A stretch of DNA of 64,000 nt from Tropicimonas sediminicola (lineage in GTDB: Bacteria > Pseudomonadota > Alphaproteobacteria > Rhodobacterales > Rhodobacteraceae), in contig NZ_FZOY01000001.1 in NCBI RefSeq assembly GCF_900188335.1, positions 62,001-126,000 of the forward strand, given 5' to 3'. The position numbers and the translations under genes were made by a program. The first letter of the stretch is position 1, and the number at the start of each line of letters is the position of its first letter. This document shows, one piece after another, positions 8,236-15,783 of this stretch. The notes under the pieces were generated by a model that had not been told where the DNA came from, ran no database searches, and was given only the letters and a program-made list of their open reading frames with translations.

Positions 8236-9531
8236 GTGCGGACACAGCCAAAGGAGGTCCCGATCATTTCCGGTCGGCCCATATCGACTTTGTCCAGGTC
8301 GGCGCGTGCCCGGGATTTCGTGGCCGCGTTCGATCTTTGGTGGCAGGATCCCGGCGCCGAGGGGTTTCCCTTCGGTTCCGCCGTCGATGCCAGCCATGAG
8401 GTTGGCAAGCAGTTCCTGCCTGAAGAAATGATCGGCTGCCTTGCCCGGTTGCGCGAGGCGCGGTCCCGCGTTGGTGGGGGCGCCGAGGCGCAGCGGTTGC
8501 TCGACGGCTTCCTCGACTGCGCGCTGGACAAGCACGAGGGCCGCTACGACTACGCCACCTATTGCGCCCTGAAGGTTCTCGACTTCCCGGACGACGGTAC
8601 CGGTTTCCACGATCCCGCAGGGGTGCTCGAACAGCGCGATCTCGGTCTGCTCGCGCTGATGGGCGATTTGCTCGGCTTTGAACTCGACGCGCTGGAAGGC
8701 CGGGCGGAGATCCTGCCGCTGATGCGCCCCGGGGCGGAGCTTGGGCGGCGCCGACTGCGCCTGACACGGGCGGCGCTGCGCCCGTCGCTCGACCGGGCCG
8801 GGCTGGCGATCCGCTCGGACGAGCCAGAGGACGCGGCGCGGAAAGTGCTCGAGGCGATCGGACCACGGGTTTCGCAGCAGATGCGGCGCCGGCTCGCCGC
8901 CAGCATGCTGCCGGTTCACGTCGTGCACGACGAATACCTGTTCCTGCGGGTGCTGCAGGGCTTCGAACTGAGCTTTGCCTGGATCGCCGTCTCGCTCCGG
9001 CAGGCCATCGACGCCATGCCATCTGCGCCCGCGGCGTCGCTCGGCTGGCTGCACCTCGCAAACCAGCTCCTGCGGGAGGTGTCCCGGCTCTTTCCGCTGA
9101 TCGGCTCGATGCAGCCCGCGGCCTTTCACGAGTTCCGCCGCTATACCGAGGGCGCCAGCGCCATCCAGTCGGCCGGCTACAAGACGGTCGAGGCGCTGTG
9201 CCGCCGGCCCGATGCGGAGCGGCTGGACTCGCCCGCCTACCGCTCGGTGCCGGAGGTGCAGGCCGCCGTGCAGGAAGGCCTGCCCACGCTGGAGGATGCG
9301 CTGGCGGCGATGAACGAGGATCCCGAAGCGGATGTTGCCCTGCGCGGGGAGATCGAGGCGGAGCTTGCCGCCTTTGCCCGCCAGTTGCTCCGCTGGCGGC
9401 AGGCGCATTACCAGATCGCCCGCCGTTTTCTCGGCAACCGCTCCGGCACGGGCTATACCGAGGGGCTTCCCTATCTCGACAAGGGCCGGTCCGTCCCTGT
9501 GTTTCGCGCCGCCAGCCTCCGCGAGACCTGA
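8236..9531 (+). CDS. Divergent tryptophan 2,3-dioxygenase-superfamily heme protein
   Basis: This 431-residue protein (from the GTG) has an unrecognised alpha-helical N-terminal half of about 200 residues. Its C-terminal half aligns by eye to the canonical KynA encoded 2 kb downstream. Corresponding residues are HDEYLF (231-236) to HDEMLF, Arg301 (FHEFRR) to the substrate-carboxylate arginine, His391 (RQAHYQ) to the heme-ligating histidine, and Thr405 (SGTGYT) to the substrate-binding threonine. The spacing His391-Thr405 is exactly the 14 residues seen in KynA. The distal histidine of true dioxygenases is Leu240 here. The family also contains PrnB-, MarE- and SfmD-type enzymes with other chemistries, so the reaction is unknown but heme binding is likely. 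It converges on the kinase gene with 13 bases between the stops. The start is uncertain: GTG 8236 or non-canonical ATT 8266. Confidence 0.75.
   Translation: MRTQPKEVPIISGRPISTLSRSARARDFVAAFDLWWQDPGAEGFPFGSAVDASHEVGKQFLPEEMIGCLARLREARSRVGGGAEAQRLLDGFLDCALDKHEGRYDYATYCALKVLDFPDDGTGFHDPAGVLEQRDLGLLALMGDLLGFELDALEGRAEILPLMRPGAELGRRRLRLTRAALRPSLDRAGLAIRSDEPEDAARKVLEAIGPRVSQQMRRRLAASMLPVHVVHDEYLFLRVLQGFELSFAWIAVSLRQAIDAMPSAPAASLGWLHLANQLLREVSRLFPLIGSMQPAAFHEFRRYTEGASAIQSAGYKTVEALCRRPDAERLDSPAYRSVPEVQAAVQEGLPTLEDALAAMNEDPEADVALRGEIEAELAAFARQLLRWRQAHYQIARRFLGNRSGTGYTEGLPYLDKGRSVPVFRAASLRET
8251..8257 (+). promoter_or_regulatory. Strong ribosome binding site inside the annotated 5' end of the TDO-like gene
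   Basis: AAGGAGG is a near-perfect anti-Shine-Dalgarno match but lies 15 bases inside the only GTG-initiated version of the downstream frame. Eight bases after it is an in-frame ATT (8266), preceded by an in-frame ATC (8263). No ATG, and no suitably spaced GTG or TTG, follows. Either the start is a rare ATT/ATC codon or the match is fortuitous. Confidence 0.4.
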
Positions 9532-9544
9532 GCCGGGCGCCACC

Positions 9545-10162
9545 TCAGAAAATTCGGTCGCAGGCCCCGATGGCGGCGTTAATCCGGCTCGCATTGGCGA
9601 GGTCGTTGGAGCGGGCCCGGGCCTCCGCCGCATCGGGGGGCAGGCCATGATCCAGCCAGCGGCGGATCAGCCGTTCCAGCAGGACATCCTCGCCGACCTT
9701 CAGGAAGCAGCTGAAATCCCAAAGGGGTGCGAGCTTGTCCCAGGGACTTTCGGCGAAACACAGGTAATTGCCCTCGACCACGGCGATCCGGTCCTGCGGG
9801 CCGATCTCGACCGCACCGGCGATGGATATGTCGCGCTCGCGGTCGAAGGTGGGCAGGATGACCTGCGGTTCCTCGCGCAGGCGCCGGACGGCATGGACAA
9901 AGCCCTCGCCGTCGAAGGTCTCCGGCGCGCCCTTCCGGTGCAGCAAGCCGCGGGCGGTGAGCAGGGCGTTGTCGAGGTGGAACCCGTCCATCGGCACCAG
10001 GACCGCCGCCGCGCCGTGCTGGTTCAGCCTGTCGGTGAGGCGGGCGGCAAGCGTGGATTTGCCGGAGGCGGGCGGGCCCGCGATGGCGATAAGGCTGCGC
10101 ACCCCGCTTGGCCGGACCGACAGCGCGATTTCCGCTAGCTCCGTCAGCCGATCCTCGTCCAT
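9545..10162 (-). CDS. FrcK-like nucleoside/sugar kinase (PRK/uridine kinase fold)
   Basis: This 205-residue P-loop kinase has Walker A GPPASGKST at residues 29-37, and the substrate-side segment MDGFHLDN at about 59-66. The conserved downstream blocks are DREHD-like TFDRERD and VVEGNYLC. This pattern belongs to the pantothenate/uridine-kinase-like group that includes FrcK, the kinase of the rhizobial fructose transport locus. The gene is transcribed divergently from a ROK regulator, as expected for a sugar locus, but no sugar transporter genes are present here. The substrate is inferred only. Confidence 0.75.
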   Translation of the reverse strand: MDEDRLTELAEIALSVRPSGVRSLIAIAGPPASGKSTLAARLTDRLNQHGAAAVLVPMDGFHLDNALLTARGLLHRKGAPETFDGEGFVHAVRRLREEPQVILPTFDRERDISIAGAVEIGPQDRIAVVEGNYLCFAESPWDKLAPLWDFSCFLKVGEDVLLERLIRRWLDHGLPPDAAEARARSNDLANASRINAAIGACDRIF

Positions 10163-10311
10163 CGCGCATTCTCCTCCCGGTCAGGCCGGCTCTTCCCGGC
10201 TTCAGGACACAGGGAATCCGGATGCCTTGTCAAGCCAAGTGAAACCCCGTTAGCTTTTCTGACCGGGGTTCGGAGAAGGCCCTGTTCCCCGGTGCAACCG
10301 GAGGACCAGAC
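10163..10311 (+). promoter_or_regulatory. Divergent kinase / ROK regulator promoter region
   Basis: This 149-base divergent region contains a plausible sigma70 promoter towards the ROK gene: TTGTCA at 10227-10232, an 18-base spacer and TAGCTT at 10251-10256. An inverted repeat ACCGGGG/CCCCGGT spans 10262-10291 and could be a leader hairpin or operator. GGAGGA at 10300-10305 is the ribosome binding site of the ROK gene. Confidence 0.4.
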
Positions 10312-11532
10312 GTGGTGACGACACCGGAACAGCCGGCCTCTCGCAATTGGACAAGTTCGGTGCGCGGCTCGAACCAGAGCGGCTTGCGGGCGCATAACGA
10401 ACGTCTCGTGCTGTCGCTGTTGCGCCGCGAGGGACCGATGGCAAAGGCGGAGATCGCGCGGGTCTCCGGGCTGTCGGCGCAAACCATCTCCGGCATCATG
10501 CGACGGCTGGAGGAGGACGGGCTGCTGAAACGGGGCGAGCCGATCCGCGGCAAAGTCGGCCAACCTTCGATGCCGATGCACCTCGCTCACGATGGCGCCT
10601 ATTTCCTCGGGCTGAAGATCGGTCGCCGCTCGGTCGACCTGATCCTGATCGACTTTCTCGGCAAGGTGCTGGGGCGGGTCCACCGGACCCATCCCTATCC
10701 GACCCCGGACGCCGTCATGGGCTTTGCGCTCGAGGCGCTCGGAGAACTGCAGGCCAAGCTTCCGCCAGAGAAGCGGCCGCGTATCGCGGGTCTGGGCATC
10801 GCCATGCCGTTCCGGCTCTGGGACTGGGCGGTCTCGATCGGTGCGCCGCTGGACGACATGGAAGCCTGGCGCGACCGGGATATCCGCACCGAACTGGCCG
10901 ACCGCCTCGATTTCCCGGTCTACCTTTGCAATGACGCCTCCGCGGCCTGCGGGGCGGAGCTGGTGTTCGGTACGGGAGAGCGGCCGCAGGTGTTTCTGCA
11001 TTTCTTCATCGGCTATTTCATCGGCGGCGGGCTGGTTCTGAACGGCAATCTCTATACCGGGCGGACCGGCAATGCCGCGGCGCTTGGGTCTCTGCCGATC
11101 CCGGGGCCGGCAGGCACCTATGCGCAGCTCGTCGATGTCGCCTCGCTTTGCGTGCTGGAGCAGGAGGTCCGCGCCGCAGGCAGGCCGACGGAAAGCCTCT
11201 GGAACCCGCCCGAGGGCTGGGACGTGCCGCCCGCGATCCTCGACACCTGGATCAGCGAGGCCTCCGCGAGCCTGGCTTATGCCATCGCCGCCGCGGCTTC
11301 GGTCATCGATTCCGAGGTGGTGATGATCGACGGCTGGCTTCCGGTCGACGTGCGCCGCAGGCTGGTGGAAGGCACCGACCGTGTCCTGCAGGACCTCGAC
11401 GTCGGCGGCATCGAGAAGCCGAACGTGCGCCCCGGCACCATCGGACAGGACGCAAGGTCCCTCGGCGCGGCGAGCCTGCCGCTGTCCGATCGGTACCTGC
11501 TCGACCTCAACGCGATGATGCTTCCCTCCTGA
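10312..11532 (+). CDS. ROK-family transcriptional regulator (FrcR-like)
   Basis: This 406-residue protein has an N-terminal winged helix-turn-helix (about 24-80, including MAKAEIARVSGLSAQTISG) joined to a ROK sugar-kinase-like domain. The ROK fold is recognisable from LGLKIGRRSVDLIL, CNDASAACGAE and YFIGGGLVLNG. The zinc-binding Cys cluster of many ROK proteins is absent; the equivalent stretch reads LPIPGPAGTYAQL. Such regulators typically sense sugars. A second GTG three bases downstream (10315) is an equally good start. It is divergent to the FrcK-like kinase, which is its most likely target. Confidence 0.85.
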   Translation: MVTTPEQPASRNWTSSVRGSNQSGLRAHNERLVLSLLRREGPMAKAEIARVSGLSAQTISGIMRRLEEDGLLKRGEPIRGKVGQPSMPMHLAHDGAYFLGLKIGRRSVDLILIDFLGKVLGRVHRTHPYPTPDAVMGFALEALGELQAKLPPEKRPRIAGLGIAMPFRLWDWAVSIGAPLDDMEAWRDRDIRTELADRLDFPVYLCNDASAACGAELVFGTGERPQVFLHFFIGYFIGGGLVLNGNLYTGRTGNAAALGSLPIPGPAGTYAQLVDVASLCVLEQEVRAAGRPTESLWNPPEGWDVPPAILDTWISEASASLAYAIAAAASVIDSEVVMIDGWLPVDVRRRLVEGTDRVLQDLDVGGIEKPNVRPGTIGQDARSLGAASLPLSDRYLLDLNAMMLPS

Positions 11533-11615
11533 TGGCCGGCATTGATGCCCGCGCCGCCGCCCGTTAGCGTGGCCCACGGCCGGCCCGCAACGCCGCCCCA
11601 TCCGAAAGAGGTCCC

Positions 11616-12410
11616 ATGTCGAGCGGCGAGGATTTCAGCTACGTCAGCCATCTTGCGCTGGACCGCCTGCTGTCGGCGCAGCAGCCGGTGTCGGGCAGGC
11701 ATGACGAGATGCTCTTCATCATCCAGCACCAGACCAGCGAACTCTGGATGCGGCTGGTCATTGCCGAGCTGGAGGCCGCCCGGTCCGGGCTGCGCGCCCG
11801 CGACCTGCGCCGAGCGCTCAAGGCGCTCGGGCGGACGGGCGTGGTGTTCGATCAGCTTGTCAGCAGTTGGGACGTGCTGCGCACCCTGACCCCGGTGGAT
11901 TTCGCGAGCTTCCGCGGCGAACTCGGCACGGCGTCGGGCTTCCAGTCCTTTCAATACCGGATGATCGAGTTCATGCTGGGCAACCGGTCGGTCGAGATGC
12001 TGGAGCCGCATCTTGGCGACCCGGCCGTCGCCGACACGCTGAACGCCGAACTGGCGCGCCCCTCGGTCTACCAGGAGGCGCTCGGGTGCCTCGGTGCGGA
12101 ACTGGGCGTCGACCTGTCGGGGGCCTGTATCCCTCGCAGCGATGCCCACGCGCCCGACCCGGACGTGCTGCGGGCCTGGGGCGCTGTCTATGCCGACCCC
12201 GACCGATACCCCGCGCTCTTCGACCTCGCCGAGGCGCTGGTCGGGATCGAGGACCGGTTCCGGTGCTGGCGGTTCAACCATGTGACAACGGTGGAGCGGG
12301 TGATCGGCTTCAAGCGCGGCACCGGCGGGACGAGCGGCGTGAGCTACCTGCGCCGGATGCTCGACGTGGAGCTTTTCCCCGAGCTTTGGCAGGTGCGGAC
12401 GACGATCTGA
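11616..12410 (+). CDS. kynA: Tryptophan 2,3-dioxygenase
   Basis: This 264-residue cytoplasmic heme dioxygenase opens the indole ring of L-tryptophan to N-formylkynurenine. It has HDEMLFIIQHQTSELW with Phe34 and distal His38, the carboxylate-binding Arg100 (FASFRGELG) and the SGFQSFQYR block. The proximal heme ligand is His222 (RFNHVTTVERVIG), and Thr236 lies in KRGTGG. All correspond to the characterised Xanthomonas enzyme. AAAGAGG precedes the ATG. Kynureninase and kynurenine formamidase genes, often adjacent, are not in this window. Confidence 0.95.
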   Translation: MSSGEDFSYVSHLALDRLLSAQQPVSGRHDEMLFIIQHQTSELWMRLVIAELEAARSGLRARDLRRALKALGRTGVVFDQLVSSWDVLRTLTPVDFASFRGELGTASGFQSFQYRMIEFMLGNRSVEMLEPHLGDPAVADTLNAELARPSVYQEALGCLGAELGVDLSGACIPRSDAHAPDPDVLRAWGAVYADPDRYPALFDLAEALVGIEDRFRCWRFNHVTTVERVIGFKRGTGGTSGVSYLRRMLDVELFPELWQVRTTI

Positions 12411-12413
12411 CAC

Positions 12414-12432
12414 GGGGCAGGTCTGCCCCCTT
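12414..12432 (+). terminator. Weak terminator-like hairpin after kynA
   Basis: GGGGCA/TGCCCC (12414-12419 with 12424-12429) with loop GGTC is followed by CTTTC. The stem is short and the T-run interrupted, so termination is probably partial. Confidence 0.4.
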
Positions 12433-12509
12433 TCAATGTGATGGGCACTCACCTAGCCTTGCCGCGCAGGCACCGATCCGGGTGTCCGGGAAAAGGGGGC
12501 AATGTCCTG

Positions 12510-13070
12510 ATGAAACTGAAGATCCTGCTTGCAGCTTCGACGCTGCTGTTCGCCGCCGGCTGTGGCATGATGAACCGTGACACGAGCTATGCCGAGCGGA
12601 GCGAAACCGTGACGCTGACCGGCACCATCGAGGAGGTGGACCTAGAAAGCCGCCTGTTCAAGGTGCGCGACGGCAGAACCGCGGTCGTGTTCCGCGCCGG
12701 TCCGCAGGTGCAGAACCTCGACCAGGTGATGGTCGGAGACCAGGTGACGCTCGACTATTACGAGTCGGTTGCGGTCGGCATGGCCGATCCGGACGATCCC
12801 GGCACGGCGGTCGGCGAGGTGATTGGTGGCGTGGCCGCGCCCGGCGAACGGCCCGCGGCCGGCGTGATCGGCTCGGTGACCGGCGTGGTCGAGTTCGTGT
12901 CCTACGACCCCGATACGCAGATCGCGACCGTGAAGCTGCAGGACGGCACCCTGGAGACCGCCCGCGTTCAGCCGGAGATGCAGGCCTTCGCAGCCGCGCG
13001 CGTGCCGGGGGACCGCATCGTCGTGGTGATCGACCGTGCCGTTGCCATCGCCGTGACCGCCGCGGAATGA
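12510..13070 (+). CDS. Putative lipoprotein with two related beta-rich modules
   Basis: This 186-residue product starts at 12510, where a lipoprotein signal is evident: MKLKILLAASTLLF with lipobox FAAGC (Cys at about 18). The mature part seems to contain an internal duplication. The first unit runs from GTIEEVDLESRLFKV to VGDQVTLDYYESVAV. The second runs from GVVEFVSYDPDTQIATV to PGDRIVVVIDRAVAI. The two are joined by a Gly/Pro/Ala-rich linker. The pattern suggests two small OB-like beta barrels tethered to the outer membrane. I do not recognise a function. A strong terminator follows. Confidence 0.75.
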   Translation: MKLKILLAASTLLFAAGCGMMNRDTSYAERSETVTLTGTIEEVDLESRLFKVRDGRTAVVFRAGPQVQNLDQVMVGDQVTLDYYESVAVGMADPDDPGTAVGEVIGGVAAPGERPAAGVIGSVTGVVEFVSYDPDTQIATVKLQDGTLETARVQPEMQAFAAARVPGDRIVVVIDRAVAIAVTAAE

Positions 13071-13106
13071 GCTTCGCTCCCTTGAGGGGAGCGGTCTCAC
13101 AATAAT

Positions 13107-13137
13107 ACGCCCCGCCGGGATGCCGGCGGGGCGTTTG
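13107..13137 (+). terminator. Rho-independent terminator
   Basis: An 11-bp GC stem (13108-13118 with 13123-13133), loop GATG, followed by TTT. A smaller hairpin (GCTCCC 13076-13081 with GGGAGC 13087-13092) precedes it. The pair ends transcription of the lipoprotein gene. Confidence 0.85.
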
Positions 13138-13253
13138 CCGTTGTGAGGGCTGTCGGACCGAATGATCCGCCGTAGGTCAGCATGCCCTGCCTTTGCTGCC
13201 GGCGCCTGGGTACTGCGGTGAGCGACAAAGGGCCAGGCTGAGCGGACTGAAGG

Positions 13254-13649
13254 CTAGTGCGGTTTCTGCTTGCTGGCCTCCAGCCGGTTCTTGAACAGGA
13301 ACATCGGCAGGAGGATGTTGGCGATCAGCGCGCCGAGCCAGACGAGGAGCGTCGCTGCGAGCCATGTCGCGAGCCCGTCCATCGACATGTTGGACACGAT
13401 GGCGTTGGTGATGCCGAGGCCCACGAAGGTCGTCACCAGCGCCACGCCGCCCTTGAGCGCCGGCACGTTCTTGTCCGAAAGCTTGGTGATGATCGGCGCG
13501 GCGATGGCCTCGACCAGCGACAGCAGCAGCGTCGCGACCAGGAAGCCGGTGAAGCTCAGCGTCAGCCCATCGAGCAGCAGGGCTGCAACCAGGAGCCCGA
13601 CGCCGTTCGCGAGGATATAGAAGAGAACCGATATCAGCGTACGCATCAT
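13254..13649 (-). CDS. Small four-helix membrane protein, phage-holin-4-like
   Basis: This 131-residue product has four hydrophobic segments (about 5-27, 30-54, 66-88 and 95-119) and a basic C-terminal tail KNRLEASKQKPH. The pattern, including LTLSFTGFLVATLLLSLVEAI and PIITKL, resembles the superfamily IV four-TM holin family (PF04020). That family is widespread in chromosomes and not evidence of a prophage. The start at 13649 is chosen because GGAGGG lies 7 bases upstream; a longer open frame upstream lacks such a site. It is divergent from the ion channel gene. Confidence 0.65.
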   Translation of the reverse strand: MMRTLISVLFYILANGVGLLVAALLLDGLTLSFTGFLVATLLLSLVEAIAAPIITKLSDKNVPALKGGVALVTTFVGLGITNAIVSNMSMDGLATWLAATLLVWLGALIANILLPMFLFKNRLEASKQKPH

Positions 13650-13848
13650 GGAATTCGCCCTCCGCATAGGATTTACCCCTCGATTCCTAGCCAAGTCCCG
13701 CTCTTCGGACAACAATCCCCGCTGTAGCTTACGCTGGGGCACTCTGCGCTTGCTGCTGTTCAAGGCGCATCGATCTGCCTAACCTCAAGGGTGTCGGACA
13801 CCTGCGCGCCATCGGTCTGGCCGGGGCCGCAGCAGACAGGAGGCCCGA

Positions 13849-14232
13849 ATGCCCGCCAGACCCACCGGCAAGAACTCCCGCACCATCGGTCGGGGTTTCA
13901 TCGAGGCGATCAATGACCCCGGGGTCCGCATCCTTCTGGCTTTGACGGCGACGGTGATCCTCGGCGGGGCGCTGGTCTATTCCCTGCTCGAGGGCTGGGG
14001 CTTCGTCGACTCGATCTACTTCGCGACGGTCACCCTGGCCACGGTCGGCTATGGGGATCTTGCGCCGCAGACGACATTGGGGCGGTTGTTCACCGTGGGC
14101 TACATCATCCTCGGGATCGGCCTTTTCGTGGCCCTTGCAAGCGCCATGGCGGATCACCTGATCCGGCGCGCCAAGCAAGACCACGGCTACAACGACGGCT
14201 CCGACAGGGATGACCCGCCTCCCTCAGGCTGA
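13849..14232 (+). CDS. Two-helix potassium channel
   Basis: This 127-residue minimal ion channel of the Ion_trans_2 type has an outer helix (about 27-47), a pore helix, the selectivity filter TVGYGD (about 65-70) and an inner helix with Gly hinges (VGYIILGIGLFVALASA). No regulatory RCK domain is attached; a short charged tail follows. Four copies should assemble into a K+ pore. AGGAGG precedes the ATG. Confidence 0.9.
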   Translation: MPARPTGKNSRTIGRGFIEAINDPGVRILLALTATVILGGALVYSLLEGWGFVDSIYFATVTLATVGYGDLAPQTTLGRLFTVGYIILGIGLFVALASAMADHLIRRAKQDHGYNDGSDRDDPPPSG

Positions 14233-14430
14233 CCTCGGACAGAGGGAACGATTTGCGGGAGCGCAGCCGTCGCTTGAACCGGAAGACCGGTGGTGGTCCC
14301 GGACCGCCCGGATCCTGTTGAGTCTCCGCTGTCAGGCACGTATCTCTTCGACAAGGACGTGTGCCTCTGGCCGGATCGTCCAGGCTGCTGCGGTTCCGGC
14401 GAAGCGCCGGTCCAGGAAGGGAGGGCGACA

Positions 14431-15687
14431 GTGACCCAGATCGATACCCCGGACGCCCTGCTGCGCGCCCTGTTCGCGCGGGCGGTGGAAGTCGCCGACC
14501 CGATGGCGGTGATCCCGCACCAACTTCCATCGAAACCCGCCGGTCGGGTCGTCGTTGTCGGTGCGGGCAAGGCCTCGGCGCGGATGGCGGAGGCCGTGGA
14601 GAGCCAGTGGGGGCCCTGCGAGGGGCTGGTGATCACGCGCTACGGCTATGCCCGGCCCTGCGCCGGGATCGAGATCGTCGAGGCGGCGCATCCGGTTCCG
14701 GACGCCGCGGGGCTCGAGGCCACCGCACGCATGCTCGCCCTGCTGGACAGCCTCGGGCCGGAGGATTACGTGCTGGCGCTGATCTCGGGCGGCGCATCGG
14801 CGCTGCTGGTGCAGCCTGCCGGCAAGATCACGCTGGAGGAAAAGCAGTCGGTCAACGCGGCCTTGCTCGCCTCCGGCGCGCCCATCGACAAGATGAACAC
14901 CGTGCGCAAGCACCTCAGCCGCGTGAAGGGCGGCCAGCTCGCCGCGGCGGCGCATCCGGCGCGGATGCTGGCGCTGATGATCTCGGACGTGCCGGGCGAC
15001 GATCCGGCCTTCATCGGCTCCGGGCCGACCGTTGGCGACGCCACCACCGCGGGTGATGCGCTGGCGATCCTGCAGCAATGGAGCGTGCCGATGCCCGAGT
15101 CGGTCTACGGCGCGCTCGACGAGCAAACCGGCGTGATCCCTCCGGGCGATCCACGGCTGTCGCTGGTGGAGAACCGTGTCGTCGCCGCGCCGTCGCTTTC
15201 GCTCGCAGCGGCCGAGGAGAAGGCCCGTGCCGCCGGTTGCGAGGTGGTCATGCTCGGCGGTGACGTCGAGGGCGAAGCGCGTCTGGTGGCGCGCCAGCAG
15301 GCGCGCGCGGCCCTGGCGGCGCGAGGGGAACGTCCCGTCCTGTTGCTGTCGGGCGGCGAGTTGACCGTCACCCGGCGCGGCGACGGCGTCGGCGGCCCGA
15401 ATGCCGAGTTCGCGCTGGCTCTGGCGATCGAGCTGGCCGGCGCGCCGGGCATCCACGCCATCGCCTGCGACACCGACGGTGTCGACGGGGCGGCGGAGGT
15501 CGCCGGCGCGATCATCGACCCGTCGACATTGACGCGGGCGGCCGAGCTGGGCTGGGATCCGCGGATTGCGTTGGAACGTAACGACGCCCACAGCTTCTTT
15601 GCTGCGCTGTCCGACCAGGTGATCACCGGGCCGACGCTGACCAACGTCAACGACTTCAGGGCGATCCTCGTCGAACCGGCTTCGTGA
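14431..15687 (+). CDS. Glycerate 2-kinase (MOFRL/GckA family)
   Basis: This 418-residue enzyme phosphorylates D-glycerate to 2-phosphoglycerate and serves glyoxylate/serine-cycle or sugar-acid metabolism. GTG at 14431 is chosen because of the AGGAAGGGAGGG sequence immediately upstream; the frame is open earlier but non-homologous. Family blocks are VVVGAGKASARMA, HPVPDAAG, ALISGGASALL, NTVRKHLSRVKGGQLA and the C-terminal MOFRL stretch GGELTVTRRGDGVGGPNAEFALA. Older databases call this family hydroxypyruvate reductase (TtuD). Confidence 0.92.
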   Translation: MTQIDTPDALLRALFARAVEVADPMAVIPHQLPSKPAGRVVVVGAGKASARMAEAVESQWGPCEGLVITRYGYARPCAGIEIVEAAHPVPDAAGLEATARMLALLDSLGPEDYVLALISGGASALLVQPAGKITLEEKQSVNAALLASGAPIDKMNTVRKHLSRVKGGQLAAAAHPARMLALMISDVPGDDPAFIGSGPTVGDATTAGDALAILQQWSVPMPESVYGALDEQTGVIPPGDPRLSLVENRVVAAPSLSLAAAEEKARAAGCEVVMLGGDVEGEARLVARQQARAALAARGERPVLLLSGGELTVTRRGDGVGGPNAEFALALAIELAGAPGIHAIACDTDGVDGAAEVAGAIIDPSTLTRAAELGWDPRIALERNDAHSFFAALSDQVITGPTLTNVNDFRAILVEPAS

Positions 15688-15783
15688 CATTGGGGGCACG
15701 GAGGTAGGGCAGTTCTGCAACAGGTGTGCGGCATACAGGTCCCGTCCTTGTCGCTCCCCATACCGGCACCTAGATCAGGGTGC

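Noticed and set aside
13254-13649. Prophage remnant suggested by a holin-like protein
   Set aside because: The four-TM family is common as a stand-alone chromosomal gene and no other phage gene is nearby.
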